Counted from the stretch's first letter, positions 55,901 through 62,573 are shown. The stretch: DNA of 64,000 nt from Tigriopus japonicus (GCA_010645155.1 JAAGOF010000041.1:974097-1038096); one strand, 5' to 3'. The notes: a model not told the origin generated them from the sequence alone. Numbers and translations are program-made.

Positions 55901-58753
55901 AAAATGGGCTTATTTGTTGACCGCAAAACGATTCATGCTGTGAAAGTTTAGCATTTTTCTGACAAATCTTAACAAAAACAGACACTTTCTAAAGCCTCCT
56001 ATCTCAAAATGTCTAGCACGCACAAAATTTACGCAACTCCTTGACTCCTAAATTTTCTCTGGACATTTGAGAGTCAGGCACTCGTAAATTTGTTCGTAAC
56101 ATTGAAAACTCTGCTGATCCTCACAAATTGTGCAGAAGTCACCAAAATTGCGCGTACGTCCGGTCGGACAAACTGTTTCATAACATAGGCCCCTGGCTTG
56201 TATTCATTGGAATCGTGTTTCAACTTTCAGCTCAATTGAATGTTGGACTGAAAAGTTGTGCCTTCTCAAACTTATGTACTGAATGTGCTGAATTCCCCTT
56301 TTTCTATTGTAGGATCATCGGCAACTTGCTCGAAGGTAACTGGAGGGCCCACGAGATCCGCGTATTGTGGACAAATCTTCAATCTTCTATCAACGCAGCA
56401 GGCTAATTCAGTTGTGTGTGGTAAGGACTACGATCTAAGAGCACCACTCTTGTTGGTTTGTTTACCTTGTTTTTGGTGGAACTGGCTTGAAGTTGCAAAA
56501 AGAAAGTTTCAAAAATTTCGGAAACACTTATCCATTTTTCGACCATGTAAAGGTAGGAGAACAAGACTTTTCAACAAATGAAAAACAGCATATGGTTTGT
56601 GGTATAGTGCCAAAGTATAGTCGAGTTTCGTTTGGTGCTATTTTGATGGTATAATGTGTGTAAGAAAATGATATCTCATTTTCAACGATATCAACGAGAA
56701 TCTATCTAACAAAAGTAAGCAAGCTCAAACAAATCACTACGTGAGGAACAAATCTTCAAATAATTACAATGCAATAAGTTTTGAGTTTTTAAAGAAGCTC
56801 ATATCATGCATTTACTAGTGTATTTTTAAAGAGTGAATATAATTTTTTGTAACACTATTTAGATTAGATCAAAATCAAGTCAGAATATTGTATCTTGATG
56901 AAGTAACTATTCATGTCATCAGCTGCGTTTGTAAAGTAGTTTTATGGTTGACATATTTCTCTACCTATTTTAAACCGCATCTTCTTCAAATATCAATTTT
57001 TATTACAGAAGTACAACATTTATACCTGCTTCCATCTAGTAATAATAATTTGATTTTACAAAGGGGAGGTGTCAGTGCCTAATCAAAATATCTCGCTAAC
57101 AAGGTTTTTCACACCGCTTCTTTTAATGAAATTCTATCTTTCAGATTGTACCCCACCGTTTGGTGTTGAATTTGTTACGGATAATACTCCAGGAAACCGC
57201 GTAGGAACATCGCCCCTTCCTCGAGGTCAGTTTTAACTGTCACCATACCAAATGGAAATAAGTCGGATGCAAACTTTGCTCTTACCTATTATCTCACATT
57301 GAAAAAATCCTAAGTTGCGTGACTCCATTTTAAAACCCAACCTTACCTTACCTAACCTAATCTAACACAATAGAATGTAATCCAACCTAACTTAGTTTAA
57401 GTTTTAAAGAAATAGATCACACCAACTCAGGAAATCGGTAGTGAGATTATAGCCGAGACCACTATTACATGATATTGGGACCGATACTTTTTTAACAATG
57501 CTTTAAAATGGGGGATGCAGGGGGAGGTTTGAGTGATCTCTTCAAAAATCTTATCGCGGGCGGATGAAAGAAGAGAAAAGGCTTGTTCGTCAATGTAAGA
57601 TTTTGGTCGGTGCAAGGGTTTTCGCGTTTTACAGACCACCCTTATGACTTAGATGCTACAAAAATTGTCGAATTGCCAGTTTGGACATTTTGACTCTCGG
57701 TTTTGTAAGAATTTGCAAAATTATTCTTTTGATCAAAAAATGGCAAGCACTTAAAAAAGACCTTTGATATTGAAGAGAAACACGTACAAAAAACGGCATT
57801 TTGTTTGATACCATGATGGTTTTGGAGCTTTACAATACAAATCAGTGCTTATAACATCACTTACACTTGTACTTACCCCAAAAAAGTGGCCTTTTGTTGA
57901 GAATTTTCTCGTGCAGGAACGAGCAAATAAAGTGTGCATTTTATTCCAAAATCCTAACCAAAGGTGTTCAAACTTGCAATTCGACATTTTTCATGGCATC
58001 TAATTCGCAAGGGCGGTCTGTAAATTGCGAAAACCCTTAAACTGCCCAAATTCTCACGAGCCACCCACTGTTGCCAAACAAGCCTTTTCTCTTCTTTCAT
58101 CCGCCCGCGATAAGATTTTTGAAGAGATCACTCAAACCTCCCCCTGCATCCCCCATTGTGCGATGGTAAGTGTAGGTAGTCTTAAGACTACATGCACCGT
58201 CTTTTGGATGCGAAAGATTAGATGAGAGATAGTGATGTGTTTCGAACCAGGAGTGCTGCCAGTTTTGACTCGGAAGTTCATCGCTGTTAAAGAGGGCAAG
58301 TTGCATTGAACTTTTTGAAAGACCTAAACGGGGACCAACTTGGCAAGACTCGAACTAGTTCGATTTCGAGTTTCATCGATTGTTATGAAATGGATTTTGA
58401 GTTGGCAGTGCTGCCATATTTTATGGCAGAAAATGTCTATTGCTTGTCGAAAAGTTTAGTTGTGGTCAGCTTTTTGACCCTAAAAACCAAAATGGCAAAA
58501 CTCTGCCAAAAATCCAACTCGAAACACATCAGTAAATGAGAGCAGGGCTACTTTGACTATGTCTCATATCATCGAGTTATTAGGACTAGTGCAGTTAACA
58601 TACGACCTAATGTCAGCTAAATGTCAGCTAACTTTGAATGTTGCCGTTTCTCACGCACGGAGACTAAAATATCCTTGCTTAATGTCAAATTTTTGATTGT
58701 GTTCTTTCATTTTTTCAGGTGCGTGCCTTAATTATCAACAAATAATGTGTTGA
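34847..58753 (+). CDS. gene B: secreted CUB-domain protein, complete
   Basis: Spliced plus-strand gene of eleven exons: 34847-34970, 35292-35466, 36841-36986, 37790-37896, 37962-38007, 38291-38420, 45216-45311, 45739-45896, 56313-56420, 57145-57225, 58719-58753. The total of 1206 bp is divisible by three, giving 401 residues with every splice phase in register. Order of parts: signal peptide (ILLALFWLQVGGQ, about residues 19-31); a cysteine-rich module (GTCFTASEC, SCASGFGVCC); a first CUB-like region (CFLRLDFQTFTILGP to CGGNSGEHIYVDFG); a GCLQYHTSLVG, TFNFDTNTGHLANQ segment; and a second CUB region (DYVVIAG, AYCGQIFN, CTPPFGVEFVTD), ending CLNYQQIMC. It is likely secreted; its partner and role are unknown. 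Introns reach 10.4 kb and are full of transposons. Exon 2's start is the least certain point. An alternative last exon may exist at 46156-46256. A polyadenylation signal AATAAA lies at 58886. Confidence 0.85.
35292..35466 (+). CDS. gene B exon 2 (cysteine-rich module)
   Basis: Encodes FGTITFLNTLTLEIC, GTCFTASECISLRG and SSCASG, ending in phase 2 before GTAATT. The frame also stays open upstream, and an acceptor at 35228 would fit the phase as well, so the 5' boundary is open. The chosen start (after CTTATAG) adds a hydrophobic MACLCVFG. Gene A splits this region with a micro-exon. Confidence 0.6.
35530..36365. mobile_element. long palindromic (fold-back) element in gene B intron 2
   Basis: Two arms of about 300 bp (35536-35850 and 36055-36360) are reverse complements with moderate divergence. 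Matching pieces are ACGCAAAGGTCT / AGACCTTTGCG, TTCTCTGATTAGACCGTCCTCT / its complement, and CAAAACGT-type inner parts. The centre carries a further small inverted match (TTGTTGCCACT / AGTGGCAACAA). No coding capacity. It is most likely a large MITE or two inverted copies of one repeat. Confidence 0.8.
36841..36986 (+). CDS. gene B exon 3
   Basis: 146 bp after a T-rich tract ending TTTTAG. It completes ASG-FGVCC and continues NAATGGTVTQNSTILQ and TYRVNRLSSG; donor GTAAGT. An N-glycosylation motif (NST) is present. Confidence 0.85.
36987..37789. other. gene B intron 3
   Basis: AT-rich intron, no repeat recognised. Confidence 0.5.
37790..37896 (+). CDS. gene B exon 4
   Basis: 107 bp after TTCTTGCAG. 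It encodes DVCFLRLDFQTFTILGP and CVDTFMATS, phase 1 in and phase 0 out. It aligns with the start of gene A exon 5. Confidence 0.9.
37962..38007 (+). CDS. gene B exon 5 (46 bp)
   Basis: Encodes KTGMTTICGGNSGEH between TTTTTAG and GTAAGG, phase 0 to 1. The exon is very short; the equivalent residues in gene A are fused to the preceding exon. Confidence 0.85.
38291..38420 (+). CDS. gene B exon 6
   Basis: 130 bp after TTCTTTTAG. It encodes IYVDFGMNMQSMLSFTFG and RDWDIKVDQIPCLEP, donor GTAAGT. The W-x-I-K-V-x-Q-I-x-C pattern is a family signature. Confidence 0.9.
38572..38819. mobile_element. hAT-type MITE, copy 2, with target duplication
   Basis: 248 bp, opposite in orientation to the copy at 13256-13503. 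Ends are CAGGGGTAGGCAAAC and GGTTGTCGACCCTTG. Flanks are CAATAGAG (38564-38571) and CACTAGAG (38820-38827), 7/8 identical. It lies in intron 6 of gene B. Confidence 0.9.
39344..39369. repeat. perfect 26 bp palindrome
   Basis: CGTTTGGGTGTTA joined to its exact reverse complement. It lies just after TTTAACTCTTTCAGGA, which looks like a piggyBac-type end, and a loosely similar phrase (TTTAGCCCTTTCAATCC) occurs near 40410, so a decayed element of about 1.1 kb is possible. Confidence 0.6.
39370..41361. other. gene B intron 6, central part
   Basis: AT-rich. TTGGGTGTTACAATACCCAA at about 39694-39713 is a weaker relative of the palindrome at 39344. TTTTTATTTGCAT recurs four times at 40660-40740. No exon was recognised. 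Confidence 0.45.
41362..41895. repeat. minisatellite, unit about 18 bp
   Basis: About 530 bp of GATTTGATGAGTTTTTAT and close variants (TTTCTTTTGATGAGT, GGTATGATTTGATGAGT). Higher-order alternation of the T-type and CTTTT-type units is visible. The 147-codon frame on the minus strand (repeating NHTNSS) is simply the translated repeat. Confidence 0.95.
41896..43087. other. gene B intron 6, after the minisatellite
   Basis: AT-rich with no recognised element. The phrase AAGCGCAAG-C occurs near 42100 and 42977. Confidence 0.4.
43088..44043. mobile_element. nested inverted-repeat element in gene B intron 6 (outer)
   Basis: Outer ends CATAACTAGAGGGCAAGCAG and, reverse-complemented, TATGACTAGAGGGCTAACAG bracket about 955 bp. 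Further in, GAAGTGTGGCTTTGTTGTG with TTTTCATGGAGC on the left is matched by its complement near 43850-43900. So the arms are long and diverged. The end motif CATGACTAGAG resembles that of the element at 4914-6091. A second inverted repeat sits in the middle. Confidence 0.75.
43301..43630. mobile_element. inner inverted-repeat element
   Basis: Left CACAGACCATATAATGGCTA and right, reverse-complemented, CACAGATCATATAATGACTA bracket about 320 bp of comparatively GC-rich DNA with GAGAAAAAGGTGG-type inner matches. It sits between the arms of the 43088-44043 element, so it either inserted there or forms its core. Confidence 0.65.
44370..44955. mobile_element. palindromic element, gene B intron 6
   Basis: Arms of about 180 bp (44370-44548, 44775-44955). 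The left carries TTTTCGACTTTTAGGGG, GCGTGCCGACGACTTATTTC and CAGTTTGCGATGGTT, each present reverse-complemented on the right. An inner pair, AAGGTGTGCATTT and AAATGCACACCTT, suggests an older element at the centre; a relative of that inner part lies near 26570-26660. The arms are very alike, so the palindrome is fairly young. Confidence 0.8.
45216..45311 (+). CDS. gene B exon 7
   Basis: 96 bp after TTATTTTTAG. It encodes PPIGCLQYHTSLVG and KTFNFDTNTGHLANQR. It follows a 6.8 kb intron. The donor GTTTGA is weak. Confidence 0.88.
45739..45896 (+). CDS. gene B exon 8
   Basis: 158 bp after TGTTTCAG. It encodes YSACIRQAMDHCCVEFRVCP, FSLDD and VRDVDYVVIAG; donor GTGAGT, phase 1. It joins in phase to 56313 (complete protein) or 46156 (early stop). 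Confidence 0.9.
46156..46256 (+). CDS. possible alternative last exon of gene B
   Basis: After acceptor TTATTCAG the phase fits exon 8, and the frame reads GFPLSIPRTIILEDEFQSS and ends VGSSL-stop. If used, the protein would lose the second half of its last CUB region. There is no family match and no obvious AATAAA soon after, so it may be chance. Confidence 0.25.
46360..47182 (+). pseudogene. Ty3/gypsy retrotransposon pol relic (RT end plus RNase H)
   Basis: Starts at a degenerate catalytic motif VHDDIIIAG (YxDD expected), continues LQEHDVALKTFLDRVKEK, NPNKCIFREAEIPFW, and a stop at about 46630. The frame from 46678 has the connection segment and RNase H: FVDAHKDGLCAVLCQ, EKRYPQIDLEAMAVDFGLRK and TDHKPLIPIF, then WKPGKSNPADFFSR. 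No LTR, integrase or gag was found nearby. It lies in the largest intron of gene B, same orientation. Confidence 0.9.
47183..48062. other. gene B intron 8; one cysteine-rich frame
   Basis: Mostly unassigned. Near 47915-47995 a plus frame reads ISKCHILVSKCTKRSSCADC followed by ERKFRW, a cysteine-rich pattern that may belong to the THAP/P-type relic downstream. The evidence is weak. Confidence 0.35.
48063..48690. mobile_element. element with about 70 bp inverted ends
   Basis: Left end contains TATGGACGGCAGT and AGCATGCTACATAGACGCCG then ACACGACA. The right end (48600-48685) is its reverse complement with few differences. A third partial match (GACGCCGAAACGACAGCTGA) is at 49260-49285. It could be a MITE inside the THAP-element region, or that element's own terminal and subterminal repeats. 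Confidence 0.65.
49320..51105 (+). pseudogene. THAP/P-element-like transposase relic, copy 2, broken by a SINE
   Basis: Pieces in order: RCAAPKCRLSYTLP near 49410 (zinc-finger start), TSKTLQEFAYGLLTTDEVQY near 50320-50395 (homologous to TKTLQEYAEDMLHRHEIQNV in copy 1), the SINE at 50592-50769, then TCQHCKDLLFKGKESLVSDF and MKQVSFGGL at 50935-51065 (equivalent to the CTQC and GGL parts of copy 1). The order of parts is the same in both copies, but the families differ clearly in sequence. It is non-functional. It lies in intron 8 of gene B. Confidence 0.65.
50592..50769 (+). repeat. tRNA-derived SINE, family 1, copy 2
   Basis: 178 bp, same length and ends as 34-211. The B box reads GGTTCGAATTC. 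It is inserted in the THAP relic, so the SINE is younger than that transposon. Confidence 0.88.
51205..51860. mobile_element. TIR element family T650, copy 1
   Basis: About 656 bp. The left end is GATGCAGGAGGAGGTTTGAG with ATCTTATCGCGGGCGGATGA; the right end is the reverse complement (TCATCCGCCCGCGATAAGAT, then CTCCCTGCATGCCCC). The interior has diverged inverted arms with AAGGGTTTTCGC. No coding frame. Copies: 53071-53530 (partial, same direction) and 57508-58156 (reverse direction). Confidence 0.85.
51861..53070 (-). pseudogene. LINE fragment: endonuclease end to mid reverse transcriptase
   Basis: The longest intact LINE frame (405 codons from 53053). It starts after the endonuclease motif LSQHV / ATR / VLD, which is visible one frame away, so there is a shift near 53000. 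It runs through the linker (KPAQKMGLARFKFKEEHW, KYRKKLFKRSCQISNRLRR), NPKAFFSFANSKRK, PLGPIEVGGKTV, SSSPGHDGVTSQFL, VVPIFKGGDKSLPSNYRPIS and SGQHGFRAHFSTVTQ, then joins copy 1 of T650. The catalytic YADD half is absent. It links the RT relics at 14703-16415 and 20335-21225 into one family. Confidence 0.92.
53071..53530. mobile_element. TIR element family T650, copy 3 (left end missing)
   Basis: Matches copy 1 from ACCTTTGGTTAGGATTTTGG onward to the right end (CTCTCCTGCATCTCT), same orientation. The missing left 170 bp is replaced by the LINE fragment. Confidence 0.85.
53905..54240 (+). pseudogene. second LINE family, reverse-transcriptase thumb fragment
   Basis: Reads GMTFNMNKC, then FDRNIKFCEHCADIVLRASR, GRTFTMRDKKIITRLYK and RLILEYNMTLCSP. 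This matches the end of LINE RT domains (D-x-KFS-H-C, ILRTF-x-R, L-YK-x(4)-ILEY-x(3)-WSP) but is not the family seen elsewhere in the window. It has frameshifts upstream. Confidence 0.8.
54483..54552 (+). repeat. 22 bp tandem repeat, three units
   Basis: The unit TTTTTGTTGGTCATTTTGAC is repeated three times, with the last copy altered. It is short and simple. Confidence 0.9.
54809..54908 (+). repeat. fold-back family FB1, left half of a copy split by an insertion
   Basis: Has AAGCACTGAATTTCTGGAGT, GGGAGGCAAACGATGAGAAT and TTCTTCTGCAAACGAGACC. It continues at 56192 after an insertion of about 1.28 kb. Confidence 0.8.
54909..56191. mobile_element. TIR element inserted in an FB1 copy
   Basis: Left GATCTATGTTACGAAACGTT and right, reverse-complemented, GGCCTATGTTATGAAACAGT. 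The FB1 phrase GAGACCTGGCTTG is split here, leaving CCAGG on one side and CCTGG on the other, which could be a 5 bp target duplication with one change. The interior is T-rich and non-coding. Confidence 0.65.
56192..56292 (+). repeat. fold-back family FB1, continuation of the split copy
   Basis: Resumes CCTGGCTTGTATTC and runs through TTTCAGCTCAATTGAATG and GACTGAAAAGTTGTGCC, ending about 20 bp before gene B exon 9. Confidence 0.8.
56313..56420 (+). CDS. gene B exon 9
   Basis: 108 bp after TTTTCTATTGTAG. It encodes SSATCSKVTGGPTRSAYCGQ and IFNLLSTQQANSVVC; donor GTAAGG, phase 1. The YCG motif is the CUB centre. The acceptor tract begins about 20 bp after the end of an FB1 fragment. Confidence 0.9.
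56421..57144. other. gene B intron 9
   Basis: AT-rich intron without recognised repeats. Confidence 0.5.
57145..57225 (+). CDS. gene B exon 10
   Basis: 81 bp after ATCTTTCAG. It encodes DCTPPFGVEFVTDNTPGNR and PLPRG, the final CUB strands (PF-x-V-x-FVTD). Donor GTCAGT, phase 1. Confidence 0.9.
57335..57385 (+). repeat. telomere-like CCTAA/CCTTA degenerate short repeat
   Basis: Contains ACCTTACCTTACCTAACCTA and continues with similar 5-mers. CCTAA is the complement of the arthropod telomere unit TTAGG. It is only a few imperfect units long, so it may be chance or an old interstitial telomere repeat. Confidence 0.4.
57508..58156. mobile_element. TIR element family T650, copy 2 (complete)
   Basis: 649 bp from ATGGGGGATGCAGGGGGAGG to its exact complement, with TIRs of at least 75 bp including CTTATCGCGGGCGGATGAAA. 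Its middle is reversed relative to copies 1 and 3. It lies in intron 10 of gene B. Confidence 0.9.
58157..58718. other. gene B intron 10, remainder
   Basis: The plus frame 58306-58539 shows no domain. No repeat was recognised. Confidence 0.45.
58719..58753 (+). CDS. gene B exon 11 (terminal)
   Basis: 35 bp after TTTTTTCAG. It ends CLNYQQIMC then TGA. It is a near copy of the lone exon at 3708-3742. Confidence 0.9.
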
Positions 58754-58885
58754 TGGGCCCTTAGAAGTGGAAAATCACGATGATACTAAGATATACTGTA
58801 TATTCAAAATATAAGCTGACACAAATCTAGATATAAAGAGTATAGTTATTCTTAGATAAGTATGACTCAATGTGGTAATATGATA

Positions 58886-58891
58886 AATAAA
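58886..58891 (+). terminator. polyadenylation signal of gene B
   Basis: AATAAA 133 bp after the gene B stop codon, followed by A-rich sequence. It is the best candidate in the following few hundred bases. Confidence 0.5.
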
Positions 58892-59084
58892 TGAAAAAAA
58901 ATACAAAATAAATCCATTCTTCGAAATTCCATGCAATCCGAGCTTAAAATACAAAATGAACTACCATTGCAACAGTTAAACATTATGCCTTTATGCCCTT
59001 TTCTTTTTACCCACACTGTCTCTGAAGAATTCATTTACGATGGTTCAAATGTCAAGATGTTCACAGAAATTTTGATCTGAACCT

Positions 59085-59172
59085 TGAACCTACCAATGTC
59101 TGTTAAGTGGGCCCCTAACAACACCTAACCGAATATGATGGGCCTCAGCCCAAAAGCAGTTGCTGACACCTA
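59085..59172. repeat. hAT-type MITE fragment
   Basis: Matches one end of the 248 bp hAT MITE: AACCTACCAATGTCTG, GTGGGCCCCTAACAAC, GGGCCTCAGCCCAAAAGCAG. The terminal CCCTTG is altered to ACCTAACC and the rest is missing. Confidence 0.8.
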
Positions 59173-59343
59173 ACCTAGAAAAATGCCTTTTCGCGCTTTT
59201 GTACCTAAATAATAGTACCATATTTATATAAGAATTAAAATCCAGCCCAAAAAATAGCAAATAATTGTTCAAGTAAAAGTACGAGTTTACGAGAACGTGC
59301 AATTTAGTAGAGGAAAGGGGATGAATCTGTGAACTACGTAGTT

Positions 59344-59435
59344 CTGAGGCTAGTTTTTTAAGACGCAAAGATCGTACTTTAGTACTGTAAGTTCGATCTT
59401 GAGATCGATCTTTGCGCTGAAAAAACTAGCCTCAG
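59344..59435. repeat. snap-back MITE, copy 3
   Basis: 92 bp: CTGAGGCTAGTTTTTTAAGA at one end and its complement at the other. The central GATCGTACTTTAGTACTGTA and GATCGATCTTTGCG are as in the pair at 10119-10323. Flanks GTTC/GTTCT on both sides could be a short target duplication. Confidence 0.85.
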
Positions 59436-59870
59436 TTCTCTTAAAGATATAGTTCAATGATGTTTTGCGTCTTTTTCGAATTTCGTTGGGGAGCCATTAA
59501 ATCTAACTTGAAGTGTATTGTTCTTGTCAGTAGTATAGTAATTCACTCTATTTTGGAGGCCCCTAATCAATCAAATGAATTATAACCCAAGCATGTAATT
59601 ACCCACATGTGTCATCATTTCAAAAAAAGGAGGTGCGGAACAAACATGAATGAACAAAGAAAAAAAGAACAAAAGAATTACTTTTGGACATGCAACAATT
59701 TTTAATTGCATGCCATTTAAGAATGAAGTCAATTAAAAAATGGTTAACAAATCAGTTTATATAGGTTGCTAACACAACCTGCTCAAGTGTCGTAACAGAA
59801 GAACTTTTCTTGATGCGCTTTTGAGTTGGAGGCAACATGATTTGACTAATAACAGAAGTATACTCCTACT
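59436..59870. other. intergenic, nothing recognised
   Basis: AT-rich, A-runs near 59620-59680. Confidence 0.4.
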
Positions 59871-60036
59871 CAGGGACCACTGTACGTCAGGACGAATTTC
59901 AAAAATACACACTGGGTCCGATCATTGTACTAAAATGTGAGGTTTTTGCAACAAATATATTGTTCCGTTTAATTTTCATTGTACTAATCGGACCCAGTGT
60001 GTATTTTGAAAGTAATCCTGGCTTGAGCCATCCTTG
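59871..60036. mobile_element. 166 bp MITE (family M166), copy 2
   Basis: Starts CAGGGACCACTGTACGTCAG, ends CATCCTTG. Perfect duplication TCCTACT (59864-59870 and 60037-60043), extending to 8-9 bp if the first base is shared. Exactly as long as copy 1 at 13915-14080, about 90% or more alike by eye. Confidence 0.92.
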
Positions 60037-60283
60037 TCCTACTCATGTGCACAGGCTCCTGTCTTTTTATATGATCCCTCCTTCCCTCTGTCACTTCAAA
60101 ATGTTAAAATGTTTTATTTCCATTTAATTTTGAATGGAAGAAGCGTGTTTGAACAATATATTAATCCAATTTCCACATTGGTCAATGAACTTCATGAATC
60201 ATAATCAAGATTAGCAGAGACAGGAAGCCACCAATTGTTACTAATCGTTTTTCAGGCTGGGTGAAACGATCTTTAGTTAACAC

Positions 60284-60440
60284 AGTTAACGCTATCTTGG
60301 AAAAAGTAGAGTTTGACCCCTTTGTCCTTATTCATTGCTTCAGAAAGTGGAAAAGCTGGGTCGCTAACCTCAAAGCCATCAGATCGAAACGCCACTCGAA
60401 ACGGACTCGTTCTACTAACAAAAAACAACAGACGATGGGT
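60284..60440 (+). repeat. conserved 155 bp block of unknown nature, copy 2
   Basis: Open reading through this block gives FDPFVLIHCFRKWKSWVANL and KAIRSKRHSKRTRS, preceded by an acceptor-like TTTTTCAG at 60255 and followed by a donor-like GTAAAA near 60437. It may be an exon of a transposon or host gene; the copy at 11525-11680 is broken. I do not recognise the protein. Confidence 0.6.
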
Positions 60441-60732
60441 AAAATGACTTTTTTATATATATTGTTGCAGTCCTTGGAAAATGCGTTCAAAAAATGATAT
60501 CCCTCGTTAAAGCAAAAGATGATAGGTCTCCAGATGTGTTTTATCACGAAAATGGTATTGGATCTCCACGCAAATTAGTGTTCTGAAAGATCTCGACAAT
60601 TCTTAAACCAATCAAGATTTTCACAGTCATATTTTTTTTGGGGAGTATTGGTGCTAGGGTCGGAGGGTTGAGCCTCGCCCGGCCAGCGAAGCCAGCCATC
60701 ACATCGTCCAAATTTTTCTGATAGGCAATCTC
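60441..60732. other. intergenic, nothing recognised
   Basis: Contains the phrase GGGTCGGAGGGTTGAGC near 60658, of unknown meaning. Confidence 0.4.
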
Positions 60733-60880
60733 ATTTCCAATATCAGAGTGATTCTCCATCTGTGGGTGTGGATTTCACGTCTAAAAGTTTCTTTGAGAAA
60801 GGTCGGGGAGGAGAATCGAACCTGGGACCTCTCTTACTATAGGAAACTGCGCTAACCACGACGCCACGTTCCAAGAAATC
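60733..60880 (-). repeat. tRNA-derived SINE, family 2, best copy
   Basis: On the minus strand: A-box-like GTCGTGGTTAGCGCAGT, B box GGTTCGATTC inside CCCAGGTTCGATTCTCCTCC, then a body ending CACACCCACAGATGGAGAAT. The acceptor ends do not pair, so it is not a tRNA gene. Relatives: 32761-32888, 16425-16500. Confidence 0.8.
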
Positions 60881-61579
60881 AAGATTCTTCTTTAAATGAT
60901 TTGTAGTAATTATTAACATGAAATAAATTATGAATTTACGGTAAGCTAATGCTAAGTTGCAAAAATACAATTTAATTACTTACTACAGTAAGTAAATACA
61001 AATATCCCATTTGGCCCGTTTGTCTTTTGATCTAATATTTCATGACTAAAAATATACTTTATTCTTTTTAGGCCCTAAAACGAGTTTTTAGCACATAGGC
61101 CATATTTTTGTTTTTCAAGCATATTTCAAGCCTGTTTTGAGTTTTTGGGTCTTTCTAAAACAGATACACTACGAAAATTCCAAAAAAATGTTTTTAGTAC
61201 AAACAAAATTTAGTTTCATTTAACCAAAATATCTCTTTCATTCTTTCATTCACTTTGTGTCTAAAGCCTTTGTATCTTCACGCACACTTTTTATAATCTA
61301 CCACTCCTAATTTTAGCACATCAAGCTTAGCAATACATATACCACCGATTAGTAAATGACTGATGAAGATTTTTTCGTTCTATGTAAAAACATGATCACA
61401 TAAATTGTTGTAATTTGTAATTGATAATCTAGAGGGGCTGGGAATTTGATTTTAACATTTTGAGTTCTCGTTAATGTTGTTGCCTTTTTCTTGAGCAAAT
61501 AGTATCAAGAACACCGTAATGATTAAATGGCAGCTCCCAATCGTATATTGCGCCAATAAATGAGCGATCCTATGAACAT
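60881..61579. other. intergenic, nothing recognised
   Basis: AT-rich with no supported feature. Confidence 0.4.
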
Positions 61580-61690
61580 AGAGCGAGTCAAAATAGTGCC
61601 GACTCAAAATAAAGCCGCTTCATAAGAGAGCGAATCAAATTAGAGCCAGCTCAAAAGAGAGTGTATTGAATTAGAGGGAAAATGGCGTTA
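61580..61690. repeat. degenerate short tandem repeat
   Basis: Loose units like GAGCGAGTCAAAATAGTGCC / GACTCAAAATAAAGCC / GAGCGAATCAAATTAGAGCC. Confidence 0.6.
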
Positions 61691-61924
61691 GTTGAATGCT
61701 TTAATCTTTAGGTGGGAGAAATTTATACATGGCATATCAAATCAGTTAAGTAAAAATATCTCCGGAGTTCACAAAGTCTCAAAAGGGCAAGGAAAAGCTT
61801 TTTTTCACCAAGGTTCCTTTTTGTAGCAGAAAATCCCAACAAACAGGGTTGGCAGCTAACGTGTAGGCGCTATGAGACTCTCATGAACAATACAATTTTC
61901 GGTAATTTTTCAGACCTGTTCAAG

Positions 61925-62165
61925 AAACTTTGAAAAAGTATTTAGATAAGATAGTATTTTCCGCAAAGTATCTAGATAAAGATAGTTTAAAATACTTTTC
62001 AAAAAATGTATCTAGATAAAGATACCTCAAGATACTTTCCTGAAAAAGTATCTAGATAAAGATAGTTCAAGATAACTTCCCGAAAAAACTATCTAAATAA
62101 GATACTTCAAGATACTTTTCACAAAACGGATCTATATAATTACGTAAGATACTTCTAGATACTTT
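61925..62165. repeat. minisatellite, unit about 38 bp (self-complementary unit)
   Basis: Five or more units around AAAAAGTATCTAGATAAAGA and TTCAAGATACTTTTC. TATCTAGATA is itself palindromic, and GTATCT / AGATAC pairs within each unit. Confidence 0.85.
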
Positions 62166-62174
62166 TCTTCATAA

Positions 62175-62390
62175 TGCATAATGTCAAATTATTTGTGCAT
62201 TATGCACATTGAAAGTGGATGCATTATACATGTTGAGACTTGAGAGTGAACGCATTATGCACATTGAGAGTGGATGCATTATGAATATTGAGTGAGGAAT
62301 CTGAAGATGCATTATCCACTTTGAGGTAGGATGCATTATGCACATTGAGTGTGGCCACGCATTATGCACACTTGGAGTTCATAATGTAAA
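62175..62390. repeat. minisatellite, ATGCATTATGCAC-based
   Basis: Units such as GCATTATGCACATTGAGAGT with GGATGCATTATG are repeated about six times, starting at the end of the previous array. Confidence 0.85.
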
Positions 62391-62573
62391 TTATATTTCT
62401 CCAAACATGCATTGTGAATGTATCATACATACTGATATTTCACAAGTTGTTGGGATTGTCTTTATTTCAAACTTGAGTTGGCATTCATAAGGCGCAATTT
62501 TTCAAAATTCTTATCAGTTAAACTTCCACGCCTACCGCCAATGATAATGGTTCCAAATGAGAATTAGCTATTT

